A stretch of 64,000 nt of DNA, taken from Nereida ignava. Its GTDB lineage: Bacteria > Pseudomonadota > Alphaproteobacteria > Rhodobacterales > Rhodobacteraceae. The position numbers and the translations under genes were made by a program. Every line of letters begins with the position of its first letter. Position 1 is the first letter of the stretch. Of this stretch, positions 43,224-52,872 are shown one piece after another. The notes beneath the pieces were generated by a model. The model ran no database searches, was not told where the DNA came from, and saw only the letters and a program-made list of their open reading frames with translations. Location of the stretch: the NCBI RefSeq assembly GCF_001049735.1, contig NZ_CVPC01000002.1, forward strand, positions 351,759 through 415,758. Direction: 5' to 3'.

Positions 43224-46206
43224 GTTGACGCTCTCCCTCTGGATCGACGAAATGCGGCGATACCACCTCAACCTCGACGCTGGTTTTGGTCAGCGGGGAA
43301 ACCAATCGCATGCGGTCTCCAATGCGCTCACTACCAGACTTGATAAACGCCAATCCGATCATGTTTCCAAGCGTGGGCGAATAGGCAGCGGACGTCACGT
43401 ACCCCTGATCATGGGCCGCATTAACAGGGCCCTCCGCGCTCATAACATGCCCACCAGCTGTAATTTTATCCTTTGGATTAAGCGGTCTTAGACCCACCAA
43501 ACGCAGACCATCTTCAGTGTTCAACCCCACCCGCTCGGACAGTTTTGAGCCAATGCTGTCTTTCGCCTTTGAGACCATACGCCCAAGGCCAAGATTTTGC
43601 GCCGTTGTTGTGCCGTTCAACTCATTACCTGCCGCATGACCCTTTTCGATCCGCATCACGCCAAGCGCCTCTGTGCCATATGGGGTAACATTGAATTCTT
43701 CGCCCTCATCCATCAATCGGCGCATCATTGCATCGCCGTAGCGCGCAGGTACGGCCAACTCAAACGCCAACTCACCCGAGAACGAAATCCGAAATAGCCG
43801 CGCCCGCAGCCCGCCACACACGGTGATCGCACCGCACGCCATAAAGGGAAACGCATCGTTGCTGATGTCAAATTCAGCATCCACCACTTTTTGCAACAAG
43901 GCCCGCGCATTTGGTCCCGCAATCGCATATTGCGCCCAGCTTTCTGTTGTCGAGATTAATTGCACATCCAGATCAGGGCACAGGCATTGGCGCACAAATT
44001 CCATGTGCTGATAGACTTTGCCCGCATTTGCAGTGGTGGTTGTGACAACGAAGTGGTCCTCGGCCAGGCGTGCGGCAGTACCGTCATCCATCGCAATGCC
44101 GTCCTCGCGCAGCATCAAGCCGTACCGCGTCCGCCCAACGGCAAGTTTCGCAAAGCCATTGCAATAGACCTTGTTCAAAAACACAGCCGCATCGGTGCCC
44201 TGCACGTCAATTTTGCCCAACGTCGTGCAATCACACACGCCAACCGAGCTACGCGTGGCAAGCACTTCGCGATCAACGCTTTGTCGCCAATGGGTCTCGC
44301 CCTCAATTGGAAACCACTGGGCACGTAGCCAATTGCCAACTTCAACAAACACCGCACCACGCTCTTTGGCCCAGTAATGCGAAGGCGTCAGACGCACCGG
44401 ATGAAAGTCTTTACCCCGTGATCTACCCGCAAGGACCCCGATGGCCGTTGGCGTATAAGGCGGACGAAACATTGTGGTGCCAACATCCGCAATGGGCTGG
44501 CCAGTCAGTTCGGCCATAACGGCCAAGCCGCCCATATTTGACGTTTTGCCTTGGTCCGTTGCCATCCCAAGAGTGGTATAGCGTTTCAGGTGCTCAACGG
44601 CGCGGAACCCCTCTTGGTGGCTAAGTTTGACGTCCTTAACGGTAACGTCATTTTGCTGATCTAACCACGCGCGTTCGCTGCCTTGCACGCACCAAAACGC
44701 GGATTGCGTTACGGGGCGGTCATCAGCCTTGGGCAATGCAGGTAAGGTGCGTGGATCAATTTCCAACGCTTTGCATGCCGCATCAACACCAGAGTGCAAA
44801 GCCCCGTGGGTTGAAAGCATACCTGCCGCAGCACCAGCGACGCTCATGTGTGGTGGCAAACTGGGGCTGGGAACAAACGCATTCAGCGCATCATTCCACA
44901 CCGGCCGCGCCCCTTGGTGACTGGTCAGATGGACATTCGGGTTCCAGCCGCCGCTCACGCCAAGCGATCCCGCCTTCAGCCAGCGTGAGTGCCCAGTGGC
45001 ATCCGTAACTTGCACCGCGTTTAAACCAAGCCTGCCGCGGGTATCCGTGACTGTGGTACCGGCGATGACAGCATATTCATGCGCGGACGGCGCATCAGCG
45101 CGCGTATCCACAACCGCGGCAATCGCAACACCCTGCCGGTGCAGATCAGCAGCAGTGCGATGTCCGTCATCATTACTAGTGAAAATTACTGCGTCCCGCG
45201 CAGCACTGACGCCCCATCTGTTGGCGTAACTGCGCATTGCACCTGCCAGCATAACACCTGGGCGGTCGTTGTTGTTAAAGGCAATTGGCCGCTCTGTAGC
45301 GCCCGCGCACAACACAGTATGCTTAGCATAAATGCGCCACAAAATTTGGCGTGGCTGACCTTCGGCACTTGTGCGTAAATGATCAGTGACCCGCTCAACC
45401 GCACCGTAAATGCCGTGATCAAATGTGCCAATCACAGTCGTACGTGACATTACCCGCACATTGGAGAACGTGCCAAGATGCGCCACTTGGGACGCGGCCC
45501 AATCCGCGCCAGCCTGATCGCCAATAAACTCATGCTCGCTGTTCAGCCGACCGCCGAAGCGGAAATCTTCATCAGCGATGATGACCTCAAAACCTGCCTC
45601 GGCCGCTGTACGTGCAGCCATCAATCCCGAAGGACCTGCGCCCACAACCAATAGATCGCAATGACGAAACCCTTTGTCATAAACATCGGGGTCGGCAGAA
45701 CCTGTCAGCGCCCCCAAACCTGCGGCTTTGCGAATAATGGGCTCGTAGATTTTTTCCCAAAACGCCGCCGGCCACATGAATGTCTTGTAATAAAACCCTG
45801 CGGTCAGAAAATTCGAAAACCGATCGTTAATCGCCATCGCATCAAACGCGAGTGAGGGCCAGCGGTTCTGAGACGTGGCCTCGAGCCCATCAAAAAGCTC
45901 GGCTGTGGTGGCGCGTGTGTTCGGCTCTTGGTAGGCGCCGCTGCGGAGCGCAACAATCGCATTAGGCTCCTCGGATCCCGCAGTTAATGGCCCACGCGGA
46001 CGGTGATATTTGAAAGACCGCCCCATAAGGCGCACCCCATTGGCCAAAAGCGCAGAGGCCAGCGTATCACCGTGATAGCCCTGAAATGTTTTTCCGTCGA
46101 ATGTGAACGAAAGCGGTTTATTGCGATCAATCTGCCCGCCGCTTAGACGGTTGATTTGCCCATGCGTTCTGTGGTGCGTGCCGTGGTTGGTCCCGTGATC
46201 CGCCAT
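43216..46206 (-). CDS. soxA: Sarcosine oxidase alpha subunit
   Basis: 996 residues. A ferredoxin-like N-terminal domain (KPLSFTFDGKTFQGYHGDTLASALLANG near 30-57), then a Rossmann FAD/NAD region with LLVVGAGPSGLMAARTAAEAGF near 180, and a C-terminal GcvT-type folate domain from about 600. The subunit binds NAD and carries the tetrahydrofolate site where formaldehyde is captured. The first 16 residues hold five histidines (HGTNHGTHHRTHG). The start ATG shares one base with the soxD stop. Confidence 0.93.
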   Translation of the reverse strand: MADHGTNHGTHHRTHGQINRLSGGQIDRNKPLSFTFDGKTFQGYHGDTLASALLANGVRLMGRSFKYHRPRGPLTAGSEEPNAIVALRSGAYQEPNTRATTAELFDGLEATSQNRWPSLAFDAMAINDRFSNFLTAGFYYKTFMWPAAFWEKIYEPIIRKAAGLGALTGSADPDVYDKGFRHCDLLVVGAGPSGLMAARTAAEAGFEVIIADEDFRFGGRLNSEHEFIGDQAGADWAASQVAHLGTFSNVRVMSRTTVIGTFDHGIYGAVERVTDHLRTSAEGQPRQILWRIYAKHTVLCAGATERPIAFNNNDRPGVMLAGAMRSYANRWGVSAARDAVIFTSNDDGHRTAADLHRQGVAIAAVVDTRADAPSAHEYAVIAGTTVTDTRGRLGLNAVQVTDATGHSRWLKAGSLGVSGGWNPNVHLTSHQGARPVWNDALNAFVPSPSLPPHMSVAGAAAGMLSTHGALHSGVDAACKALEIDPRTLPALPKADDRPVTQSAFWCVQGSERAWLDQQNDVTVKDVKLSHQEGFRAVEHLKRYTTLGMATDQGKTSNMGGLAVMAELTGQPIADVGTTMFRPPYTPTAIGVLAGRSRGKDFHPVRLTPSHYWAKERGAVFVEVGNWLRAQWFPIEGETHWRQSVDREVLATRSSVGVCDCTTLGKIDVQGTDAAVFLNKVYCNGFAKLAVGRTRYGLMLREDGIAMDDGTAARLAEDHFVVTTTTANAGKVYQHMEFVRQCLCPDLDVQLISTTESWAQYAIAGPNARALLQKVVDAEFDISNDAFPFMACGAITVCGGLRARLFRISFSGELAFELAVPARYGDAMMRRLMDEGEEFNVTPYGTEALGVMRIEKGHAAGNELNGTTTAQNLGLGRMVSKAKDSIGSKLSERVGLNTEDGLRLVGLRPLNPKDKITAGGHVMSAEGPVNAAHDQGYVTSAAYSPTLGNMIGLAFIKSGSERIGDRMRLVSPLTKTSVEVEVVSPHFVDPEGERQRA

Positions 46207-46520
46207 TATCCACCGCTCCGTTTGGTGCCCATGCCGGCCACGTCGCTTGCCAAGCCGCGTGCCACATCACGGGCCAATTCAACTTTGGTAATTTCATGGG
46301 TTACCGTGTTGCGTGTTACCACCAGCCAAGACCTGTCACCGCCCTCGTGAAACCACAATTCGCGGTGAAGGCCAGCAGGGTTGTCGCGCAGATATGCATA
46401 ATCATGCCAGTCCTTGGGCGTTGCCGTGTCAGGGTCGGGCCTGTTGAGCAACGATGCGTCACCAAGGTAGGTAAATTCAGCACTATCGCGCGGACCAAGA
46501 AGTGGATGGTTAATGATCAT
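46206..46520 (-). CDS. soxD: Sarcosine oxidase delta subunit, variant without zinc ligands
   Basis: 104 residues, normal SoxD length. In well-studied SoxD the start reads CPYCG and a later H-x3-C completes a zinc site. Here the start reads MIINHPLLGPRD and the later region WFHEGGDRSW, so the cysteines are absent. The rest (DYAYLRDNPAGLHRELW, VVTRNTVTHEI) keeps SoxD character. It lies one base from soxB and one from soxA. It presumably keeps a structural role at the alpha-beta interface without zinc. Confidence 0.85.
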   Translation of the reverse strand: MIINHPLLGPRDSAEFTYLGDASLLNRPDPDTATPKDWHDYAYLRDNPAGLHRELWFHEGGDRSWLVVTRNTVTHEITKVELARDVARGLASDVAGMGTKRSGG

Positions 46521-47770
46521 CAGTGCAAATTGGGCTGATTGCCCATCCCTTTTTCATCAATCATGTGCCCTGTCTCAAAGCGGTCAAACCGGTATGCCGT
46601 GGCCGTTGGATGGGGGATGTCGCGTGCAAGCAAATGGGCAAACGCATAGCCCGAGGCAGGCGTTGCCTTAAAGCCCCCATAACACCAGCCACCGTTGAAA
46701 TAGAGCCCGTCAATATGAGTGCGGTCGATGATGGGCGAGCCGTCCATGGACATGTCCATGATCCCCCCCCACATCCGCAAAAGCCGCGCGCGTCCGATCA
46801 TGGGCATCAATGCCATACCACCTTCGCAGACATCCTCGACCACGGGCAAATTGCCCCGCTGTGCGTATGAATTGTAGCCATCGATGTCGCCACCAAAGAC
46901 CAAACCGCCTTTATCCGATTGGCTGACGTAAAAGTGCCCTGCCCCAAACGTAATCACGCCCGGCAAAATGGGTTTGAGACCTTCGGACACAAATGCTTGC
47001 AACACATGGCTTTCGATAGGCAGACGCATTCCGGCCTTGGACATCAACCGACCTGATGACCCTGCCACGGCACAGCCCACGCGGCCCGCGCCGATAAACC
47101 CGCGAGACGTCTCAACACCAAGGCATTTGCCATTCTCAATCCGGAAACCCGTTACCTCACAATTTTGCAAAATATCAACGCCATGGCTATCTGCTGATCG
47201 CGCATAGCCCCACGCCACTGCATCGTGACGCACTGTGCCGCCGCGCCGCTGCGCCAAGCCGCCTTTGATCGGAAAACGCGCATCGTCAAAATTGAGAAAC
47301 GGATACTCTTTGCGAATTTGATCTGCATCCATATACTCCGCGTCTGCCCCGTTGAGGATCATAGCATTGCCACGCCTGATGTAGGCGTCGCGTTGTGCAT
47401 CGGAATGGATCAAATTCATGATGCCCCGTTGGGATACCATGGCGTTGTAATTCAGGTCCTGTTCCAGCCCTTCCCAAAGCTTCAGTGAAAACTCATAAAA
47501 TGGCTCATTTCCATCAAGCAGATAGTTCGAGCGGATAATGGTGGTGTTGCGGCCTACGTTGCCGCCGCCAATCCAGCCTTTTTCAAGCACGGCAATCCGC
47601 TTTTGACCAAAGATTTTTGCCAGATAATGTGCGGTTGCAAGGCCGTGACCACCGCCCCCGATGATGACGATATCGTAATGGGACTGCGGCTCGGGATCGC
47701 GCCATGCGGGACGCCAACCTTTGTGGCCGGTCAGCGCCTCTTTGATGACTTTAAATCCTGAATACCGCAT
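46520..47770 (-). CDS. soxB: Sarcosine oxidase beta subunit
   Basis: 416 residues. FAD motif VIIGGGGHGLATAHYLAK near 34-51, the segment GWIGGGNVGRNTTIIRSNYL near 62-81, and the flavin-attachment-type region RHDAVAWGYARSA near 177 are characteristic. The C-terminal GLYFNGGWCYGGFKATPASG (about 365-384) closes the flavin site. This is the catalytic subunit that oxidises sarcosine to glycine. First gene of the sox block. Confidence 0.93.
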   Translation of the reverse strand: MRYSGFKVIKEALTGHKGWRPAWRDPEPQSHYDIVIIGGGGHGLATAHYLAKIFGQKRIAVLEKGWIGGGNVGRNTTIIRSNYLLDGNEPFYEFSLKLWEGLEQDLNYNAMVSQRGIMNLIHSDAQRDAYIRRGNAMILNGADAEYMDADQIRKEYPFLNFDDARFPIKGGLAQRRGGTVRHDAVAWGYARSADSHGVDILQNCEVTGFRIENGKCLGVETSRGFIGAGRVGCAVAGSSGRLMSKAGMRLPIESHVLQAFVSEGLKPILPGVITFGAGHFYVSQSDKGGLVFGGDIDGYNSYAQRGNLPVVEDVCEGGMALMPMIGRARLLRMWGGIMDMSMDGSPIIDRTHIDGLYFNGGWCYGGFKATPASGYAFAHLLARDIPHPTATAYRFDRFETGHMIDEKGMGNQPNLH

Positions 47771-47820
47771 GTCTCTCTCGCATCATTCTGGTGTGTCGCT
47801 CGGCGTTTCTTGTGCCAGTC

Positions 47821-50241
47821 TTAGCCGCGCAATATTTTCCCGCCAGCATCAAAAGGCGGCTCTGAAAGAATACGCGCTTTGTGTGGCTTGCCAAGCACCA
47901 TGACATCAACCTCATCACCTGCGGTAGCCCCTTTGACAAACCCAAGCGCCAACGACATCCCAACCGTATAACCATAAGCCCCGGAGGTAACCCGACCAAT
48001 CCCCACACCGTCTTTGAAAATAGGCTCGCCGCCCGTAGCATCGGCGTTGGATGCAGTTACATCAGCGTCCTCGAGATGCAAAATAACCAGTTTTTCGCGT
48101 GCAGGTTTTTCAAGGTTAGCAACAGCCGCTGATTTGTTCAGGAAATCTTTATCCAACTTGCAAAGCCGCTCCAGCCCAACTTCCTGGGGCCAATATTCCG
48201 GGCTGTACTCACGTGACCATGAACCATAGCCCTTCTCAATCCGCAGTGACATCAACGCACGGCTGCCAACGGGGCGCGCACCAAGGTCTTGGCCAGCGGT
48301 CAGAAGTGCCTCGTAAAGCTTGGCCTGATCTTGCGTCTCACAGTGCAGCTCCCAGCCCAAATCACCTGTAAACGACACCCGCAGCGCCAACGCACGCACA
48401 CCCGCAATATCCAACCACGCGGAACGCATGAACGGGAAATCCTCAGTCGCCAGCGACGTGTTGGTCAGCCGCTGCAACAACTCGCGCGATTTAGGACCTG
48501 CTACGTTGAAGCCGCACATCTCAACAGTTTTACTTTCAAACACGGTACCTTTAGGCAGCGGCACATCAGCGAAAAAGCGTTTGTGATACCGCTCTGCCAT
48601 GCCAGAACCGACGATCCAAAACTCGTCTTCTGCCACGCGGGTCACTGTGAAATCACCCGCAATGCCGCCGCGTTTTGAGATCAGGGGCGTCAAACAAGAT
48701 CGCCCAATTGAGCGAGGCATATTGTTGGCGAAAACCGCATTCAGCCAGCTTTCCGCATCCGGTCCCTTGCAACGGTATTTGGCAAAGTTAGAGATATCAA
48801 TGATACCCGCCGCGGCGCGAAGCGCCTTGCATTCCTCTCCCACAGGCGCCCACCAATTTTGGCGGGTAAATCCGTTGGTGTCCGTGGCGCCAGGCTCAGC
48901 GGCGAACCAAAGCGGATGTTCCCACCCCGCATTTAGGCCAAACACAGCGCCCATTTTCGTTTGGACATCGTAGATCGGTCGCGTGCGCGCGGGCCGTCCG
49001 GCGCTTCGTTCCTCATTCGGGAAATGGATTGCGAAACGGTGCGCGTATTGATCTTGGACACGCGCTTTAGTGAAGGCTTTGCTGGCCCATGTGTCAAAGC
49101 GCGCCATGTCCCATGCAAACATGTCGTACTCTGTTTCGCCCTCAATCACCCACTGCGCGGCCATAAGCCCCATGCCACCCGATTGTGAAAATCCCGGGAT
49201 AATGCCGTTGCAGCAAAAATATCCCGGCACTTCGGGAACCGGCCCCATCAGCACGTTACTATCTGGCGACCAGATCATTGGCCCGTTGATGACCCGCTTG
49301 ATGCCCGCATCAGCAACCGCTGGCACGCGCTCAATCGCGTTCATCATGTTTTCTTCAATACGCTCAAGATCATCGGGGAAAAGATCATGGGCGAAATCAA
49401 GTGGTGTGCCTTCTTCGGCCCAGAACTTCATATCCCGCTCATAAGCCCCAACCAGCAGGCCATTGCCCTCTTGGCGTAAGTAATATTCGCCGTCACGATC
49501 ACTGACCGACGGCAAGCGCGCAGCAGATTGTTCAACATCGGCCATCGTCTCGGTTACGAAATACTGATGCTCGGTAGGTTGCAATGGCAACTCGATTCCC
49601 GCCAAAGCCGCCACTTCACGCCCCCACAGGCCCGCCGCGTTAATCACCCACGGCGTTGCAATATCGCCTTTCGGCGTTTTGACGATCCATGTGCCGTCTT
49701 CTTGGGCTTCGGTCGCGGTTACTGGCGTGAAGCGGTGAATTTCAGCGCCACGTTTGCGCGCGCCAACCGCATAGGCGTTGGTCACGCCAGAAGGGTCCAC
49801 GTTGCCGCCATCAGGTTCAAACATCACACAGCGGATGCCGTCATAATTCACCATCGGGTTCAGCTTTTTCGCCTCTTCGATGCTGACTTCGTAAAAGTTC
49901 ATACCGTAGAGCTTGGCCTTGGCAGCTTGCAGTTTTAACTGGTGCTCTCGCTCTTCTGTTTGCGCCAGATAGAGCGAGCCGGGCTGAAAAATGCCGCAAC
50001 TTTGGCCAGTCTCTTCTTCCAGCTCTTTGTACAAATTCATCGTGTAGTGCTGAATGCGGCTGATGTTGGTGCTGTCGTGCAAGCCGTGAATGTTGGCCGC
50101 CGCATGCCATGTTGAGCCTGACGTCAGCTCATCACGTTCCAGCAAAACAACATCAGACCAGCCAAGTTTGGTCAGGTGATACAAGATCGAACATCCAATT
50201 ACGCCGCCGCCAATCACAACTGCCTGTGCTTGCTGTCTCAT
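47821..50241 (-). CDS. GcvT-type FAD oxidoreductase, dimethylglycine/sarcosine dehydrogenase-like
   Basis: 806 residues. N-terminal DAO-type flavoprotein (VVIGGGVIGCSILYHLTKLG near 8-27; STWHAAANIHGL near 43-54 with the histidine used for covalent FAD in this family) followed by a GcvT folate domain (RISFTG-like segment VSFTGDLGWELH near 647, RIEKGYGSWSREYSPE near 690). Family members demethylate dimethylglycine or sarcosine and pass the carbon to tetrahydrofolate. Downstream of the Rieske gene, so dimethylglycine is the likely substrate. Confidence 0.85.
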   Translation of the reverse strand: MRQQAQAVVIGGGVIGCSILYHLTKLGWSDVVLLERDELTSGSTWHAAANIHGLHDSTNISRIQHYTMNLYKELEEETGQSCGIFQPGSLYLAQTEEREHQLKLQAAKAKLYGMNFYEVSIEEAKKLNPMVNYDGIRCVMFEPDGGNVDPSGVTNAYAVGARKRGAEIHRFTPVTATEAQEDGTWIVKTPKGDIATPWVINAAGLWGREVAALAGIELPLQPTEHQYFVTETMADVEQSAARLPSVSDRDGEYYLRQEGNGLLVGAYERDMKFWAEEGTPLDFAHDLFPDDLERIEENMMNAIERVPAVADAGIKRVINGPMIWSPDSNVLMGPVPEVPGYFCCNGIIPGFSQSGGMGLMAAQWVIEGETEYDMFAWDMARFDTWASKAFTKARVQDQYAHRFAIHFPNEERSAGRPARTRPIYDVQTKMGAVFGLNAGWEHPLWFAAEPGATDTNGFTRQNWWAPVGEECKALRAAAGIIDISNFAKYRCKGPDAESWLNAVFANNMPRSIGRSCLTPLISKRGGIAGDFTVTRVAEDEFWIVGSGMAERYHKRFFADVPLPKGTVFESKTVEMCGFNVAGPKSRELLQRLTNTSLATEDFPFMRSAWLDIAGVRALALRVSFTGDLGWELHCETQDQAKLYEALLTAGQDLGARPVGSRALMSLRIEKGYGSWSREYSPEYWPQEVGLERLCKLDKDFLNKSAAVANLEKPAREKLVILHLEDADVTASNADATGGEPIFKDGVGIGRVTSGAYGYTVGMSLALGFVKGATAGDEVDVMVLGKPHKARILSEPPFDAGGKILRG

Positions 50242-50286
50242 CTGAAGTCTTTCCGCAGCACTATTGGCCGCCCTTTAGGGTAGAAT

Positions 50287-50589
50287 TTAGAAGTCCAAAA
50301 GCTTCATACGGCCCCGCTCGGCCAGCCGAATATTGAGCACACCCGCCTCCGGGCCGCCCTTCTCAAGTGCAAAAATAAATGCATGAGTCAGATAGAAGTC
50401 CGCTGCGCGTTCATCACCGGTAGCCAAGGCATTCTCAGCTGCAAGCGTGTATAAACGCACCAGTTCCGCCGTGTTGCCTTGGGCGTGCGCCTCAAGCAAA
50501 GCCGCATCCAAAAGCAACGCATCGGTCACAAGGATTTCTGATGCGGACGCCAGAGGGGCCGCCCCCTCAGCCTTAGCCACATACCCCAT
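50287..50589 (-). CDS. Small helical protein of unknown function
   Basis: Start set at ATG 50589, three bases after the Rieske stop; TTG 50628 is the other option. 100 residues, rich in alanine, with helix-turn repeats (LAAENALATGDERAADFYLTHAFIFALEKG). No family recognised. Embedded in the betaine operon between the Rieske oxygenase and the GcvT-type flavoprotein, so it may help the pathway. Confidence 0.6.
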   Translation of the reverse strand: MGYVAKAEGAAPLASASEILVTDALLLDAALLEAHAQGNTAELVRLYTLAAENALATGDERAADFYLTHAFIFALEKGGPEAGVLNIRLAERGRMKLLDF

Positions 50590-50591
50590 CT

Positions 50592-51743
50592 TTACGCGCG
50601 CGCCTGTGAAATTTGTGATGCTACCCAATGATGAAAATTATGCGTCGGCCCGTCCATCACAGGTGAGAAACGCCCGCCATCAAACATCTGTCCGTGACGC
50701 CCCCGCTGCATGCCCTCAACCACAAAGATGTCTTCCTCGAACACCTCTTTCCACATTTTGGCATTGGTGGTGCGCAGCTCATTACATTCAGGCGTGTCAG
50801 CCTCGGAAGCGGCGTAGTAAAGCTCGATATGCTCTACCGTGTTGCCGCAATCAACGGGTTCCAAAACGATGGCAAAACTATGATCGCGCTGCGCCCCCAG
50901 CAAAACATTCGGATAAACAGCGATGTATTCAGCGCCCTCGTCCCACTTGGAGCTAAGATCCGCAAAATCAGGAAGCGTTTGCCCTGCCTCGTCACGCAAT
51001 TGACGGTAGACCAAAGTCCCTTGGCCAGAATATTTGCCGCGTTCTTCGATGTTATAATGATCTTCAAGGCGCGAATAACTGTTCAGGCCCGGATGCACCC
51101 AGGGCAGGTGATAACTCTCGCAGTAATTCTCAACGGCTAGCTTCCAGTTGGTTTTAACATTCAACTGAAACGATGCGGCCTCTCCCCCGTGGTAAAGTGG
51201 GCCGTCAAATTCGGACCAGCGCGCCATAAGATCTTGGTGGACCTCTTCAAAAGGCGCGGCATTTCCATCGATATTCACGAAAACAACATCGCGCCACACG
51301 AATGAGCGCACCTTGAACAACCCAAGTTCGTCCATATTCACGTCTTCATGTGTACTTTGCGCAGGTCCGCCAACATGGGGAGTGGCACGCAGCGCACCGT
51401 TCAAGCCGTAACACCAACTGTGATAGGGACAGCGAATAGCGCCGCGAATTTTCTGCGCCTCTTCCACCAAGATCATCCCACGGTGGCGACAAGTATTTTG
51501 AAACACCCCAAGCGAGCCGTCACGGTCACGGACCATCAAAAGCGGCATGCCCATGAACGTGATTGGCTTTGCGTCACCTGCTTCTGGCACGTCTTTGCTA
51601 AACCCGATGCCCGACCAATTGGCAAACAACACCGCTTGTTTTTCTTCATCAAAAACGGCCGGATCAATGTAGTGGGCATTTGGCAGGCCGTTGGCCTTGT
51701 TCACGTCTGTCATCACCGAAGACAATGAGGTCTGTTCGTTCAT
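50592..51743 (-). CDS. Rieske non-heme iron oxygenase, glycine-betaine/carnitine-monooxygenase type
   Basis: Start set at ATG 51743, eight bases after a run of G; a longer frame reaches 51824. 383 residues. Rieske ligands lie in CRHRG and CPYHSW (about residues 82-104). The mononuclear iron site is in ENYCESYHLPWVHPGL near 202-217. It belongs to the group that N-demethylates glycine betaine (GbcA) or stachydrine. Context with the flavoprotein and sarcosine oxidase makes glycine betaine the likely substrate. No ferredoxin reductase gene is in the window. Confidence 0.8.
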   Translation of the reverse strand: MNEQTSLSSVMTDVNKANGLPNAHYIDPAVFDEEKQAVLFANWSGIGFSKDVPEAGDAKPITFMGMPLLMVRDRDGSLGVFQNTCRHRGMILVEEAQKIRGAIRCPYHSWCYGLNGALRATPHVGGPAQSTHEDVNMDELGLFKVRSFVWRDVVFVNIDGNAAPFEEVHQDLMARWSEFDGPLYHGGEAASFQLNVKTNWKLAVENYCESYHLPWVHPGLNSYSRLEDHYNIEERGKYSGQGTLVYRQLRDEAGQTLPDFADLSSKWDEGAEYIAVYPNVLLGAQRDHSFAIVLEPVDCGNTVEHIELYYAASEADTPECNELRTTNAKMWKEVFEEDIFVVEGMQRGRHGQMFDGGRFSPVMDGPTHNFHHWVASQISQARA

Positions 51744-51836
51744 CGCAAATCCCCCCGAAGCGATCACTACTTGAGGTTCATTTGGGGCAATCACCACGCG
51801 GCGTTCAATATCTGAAATGCTCACCCTTAGGTGAGA

Positions 51837-52760
51837 TTAATTCACTTGAAACTTATTACTCTCGGATGATTTAATCTCATCCAAAAGCCACGTCTTTAAT
51901 GCAAGCGCATCCGCTGTCTGTTGGGCATCCGCCCGCCCCAGCAAGTAAAACTTCTTGGGTGCAGGCAAGGACGCATCCCCAAGCACAACCAAGCGGCCGG
52001 ATTTAAGCGCAGGATCAATAAGACGTCTCCACCCAAGCGCCACGCCCGCGCCCTTGCGCGCAAGCTGCAGTGCAACCGCATAGCTTGTGACCTGCGGCCC
52101 CGCACCTACTTTGCCGTGATGACCCAAAGCCGCAAACCAATCCGCCCAGTTCGTCCAACTTCTGTCCGCGCTTTTCAAATGGATCAGCCGCATCGCAGCA
52201 ATATCAGACAGGCTCACGCCACCTAGGCTTTGCGCCAATTCAGGCGAGGCAACAGGAACCAATTGATCACGGTAAAGGGCCGTGTGCTCAAGCCCGCTGT
52301 CTTTATCTTTGCCGTATCTGATGAAAAAATCCAGTTCATCCATCACTGAAAACGGGCGGTCGTTCGAGATTTGATTTACATTAATATCGGGAAAATCACG
52401 CCAAAATCGAATAATCGAGGGCGACAGCCACAGCCCCGCCACAGCAGTGGTTGAGCCGACTGTGACATAGCGTGTGATATCGCGCTGGCGGATGTCTTCA
52501 AGGCACCGAGACACCCTTAGAAATGACGCTGCTAACGCCTCAAAAAGCGCCAAACCATCTTCGGTCAATTCAACCCCGCGGTGTTGGCGACGAAAGAGCG
52601 GCGCGCCGAGGTCGGCCTCAAGTGATTTGATCTGATGACTAACCGCACCCGGTGTCACCCCAAGCTCATGGGCCGCGTGCTTAAAGCTGAGATGCCGCGC
52701 CGCCGTTTCAAAAACCGAAAGGCTTGTGAGCGCAGGCAAATTATATTGACGACGTGACAT
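51837..52760 (-). CDS. LysR-family regulator, GcvA type
   Basis: Start set at ATG 52760. 307 residues. N-terminal helix-turn-helix LPALTSLSVFETAARHLSFKHAAHELGVTPGAVSHQI and LEADLGAPLFRR are those of GcvA-like LysR proteins; the rest is an effector-binding domain. It precedes the Rieske-sox genes on the same strand by 93 bases and probably controls them. Confidence 0.85.
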   Translation of the reverse strand: MSRRQYNLPALTSLSVFETAARHLSFKHAAHELGVTPGAVSHQIKSLEADLGAPLFRRQHRGVELTEDGLALFEALAASFLRVSRCLEDIRQRDITRYVTVGSTTAVAGLWLSPSIIRFWRDFPDINVNQISNDRPFSVMDELDFFIRYGKDKDSGLEHTALYRDQLVPVASPELAQSLGGVSLSDIAAMRLIHLKSADRSWTNWADWFAALGHHGKVGAGPQVTSYAVALQLARKGAGVALGWRRLIDPALKSGRLVVLGDASLPAPKKFYLLGRADAQQTADALALKTWLLDEIKSSESNKFQVN

Positions 52761-52872
52761 AAGCGGCAATCACCTAAGGTTAACGCATGAATTGAGTTCA
52801 TGTCACTATGCGCAGATCCTCAAGTAATTGCCAGTCCAGGCGTTTATCCAACCAAAATCAGGCAGATCAGAC

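Noticed and set aside
46759..46767. C-run in soxB
   Set aside because: The frame remains open and the surrounding SoxB sequence is conserved.
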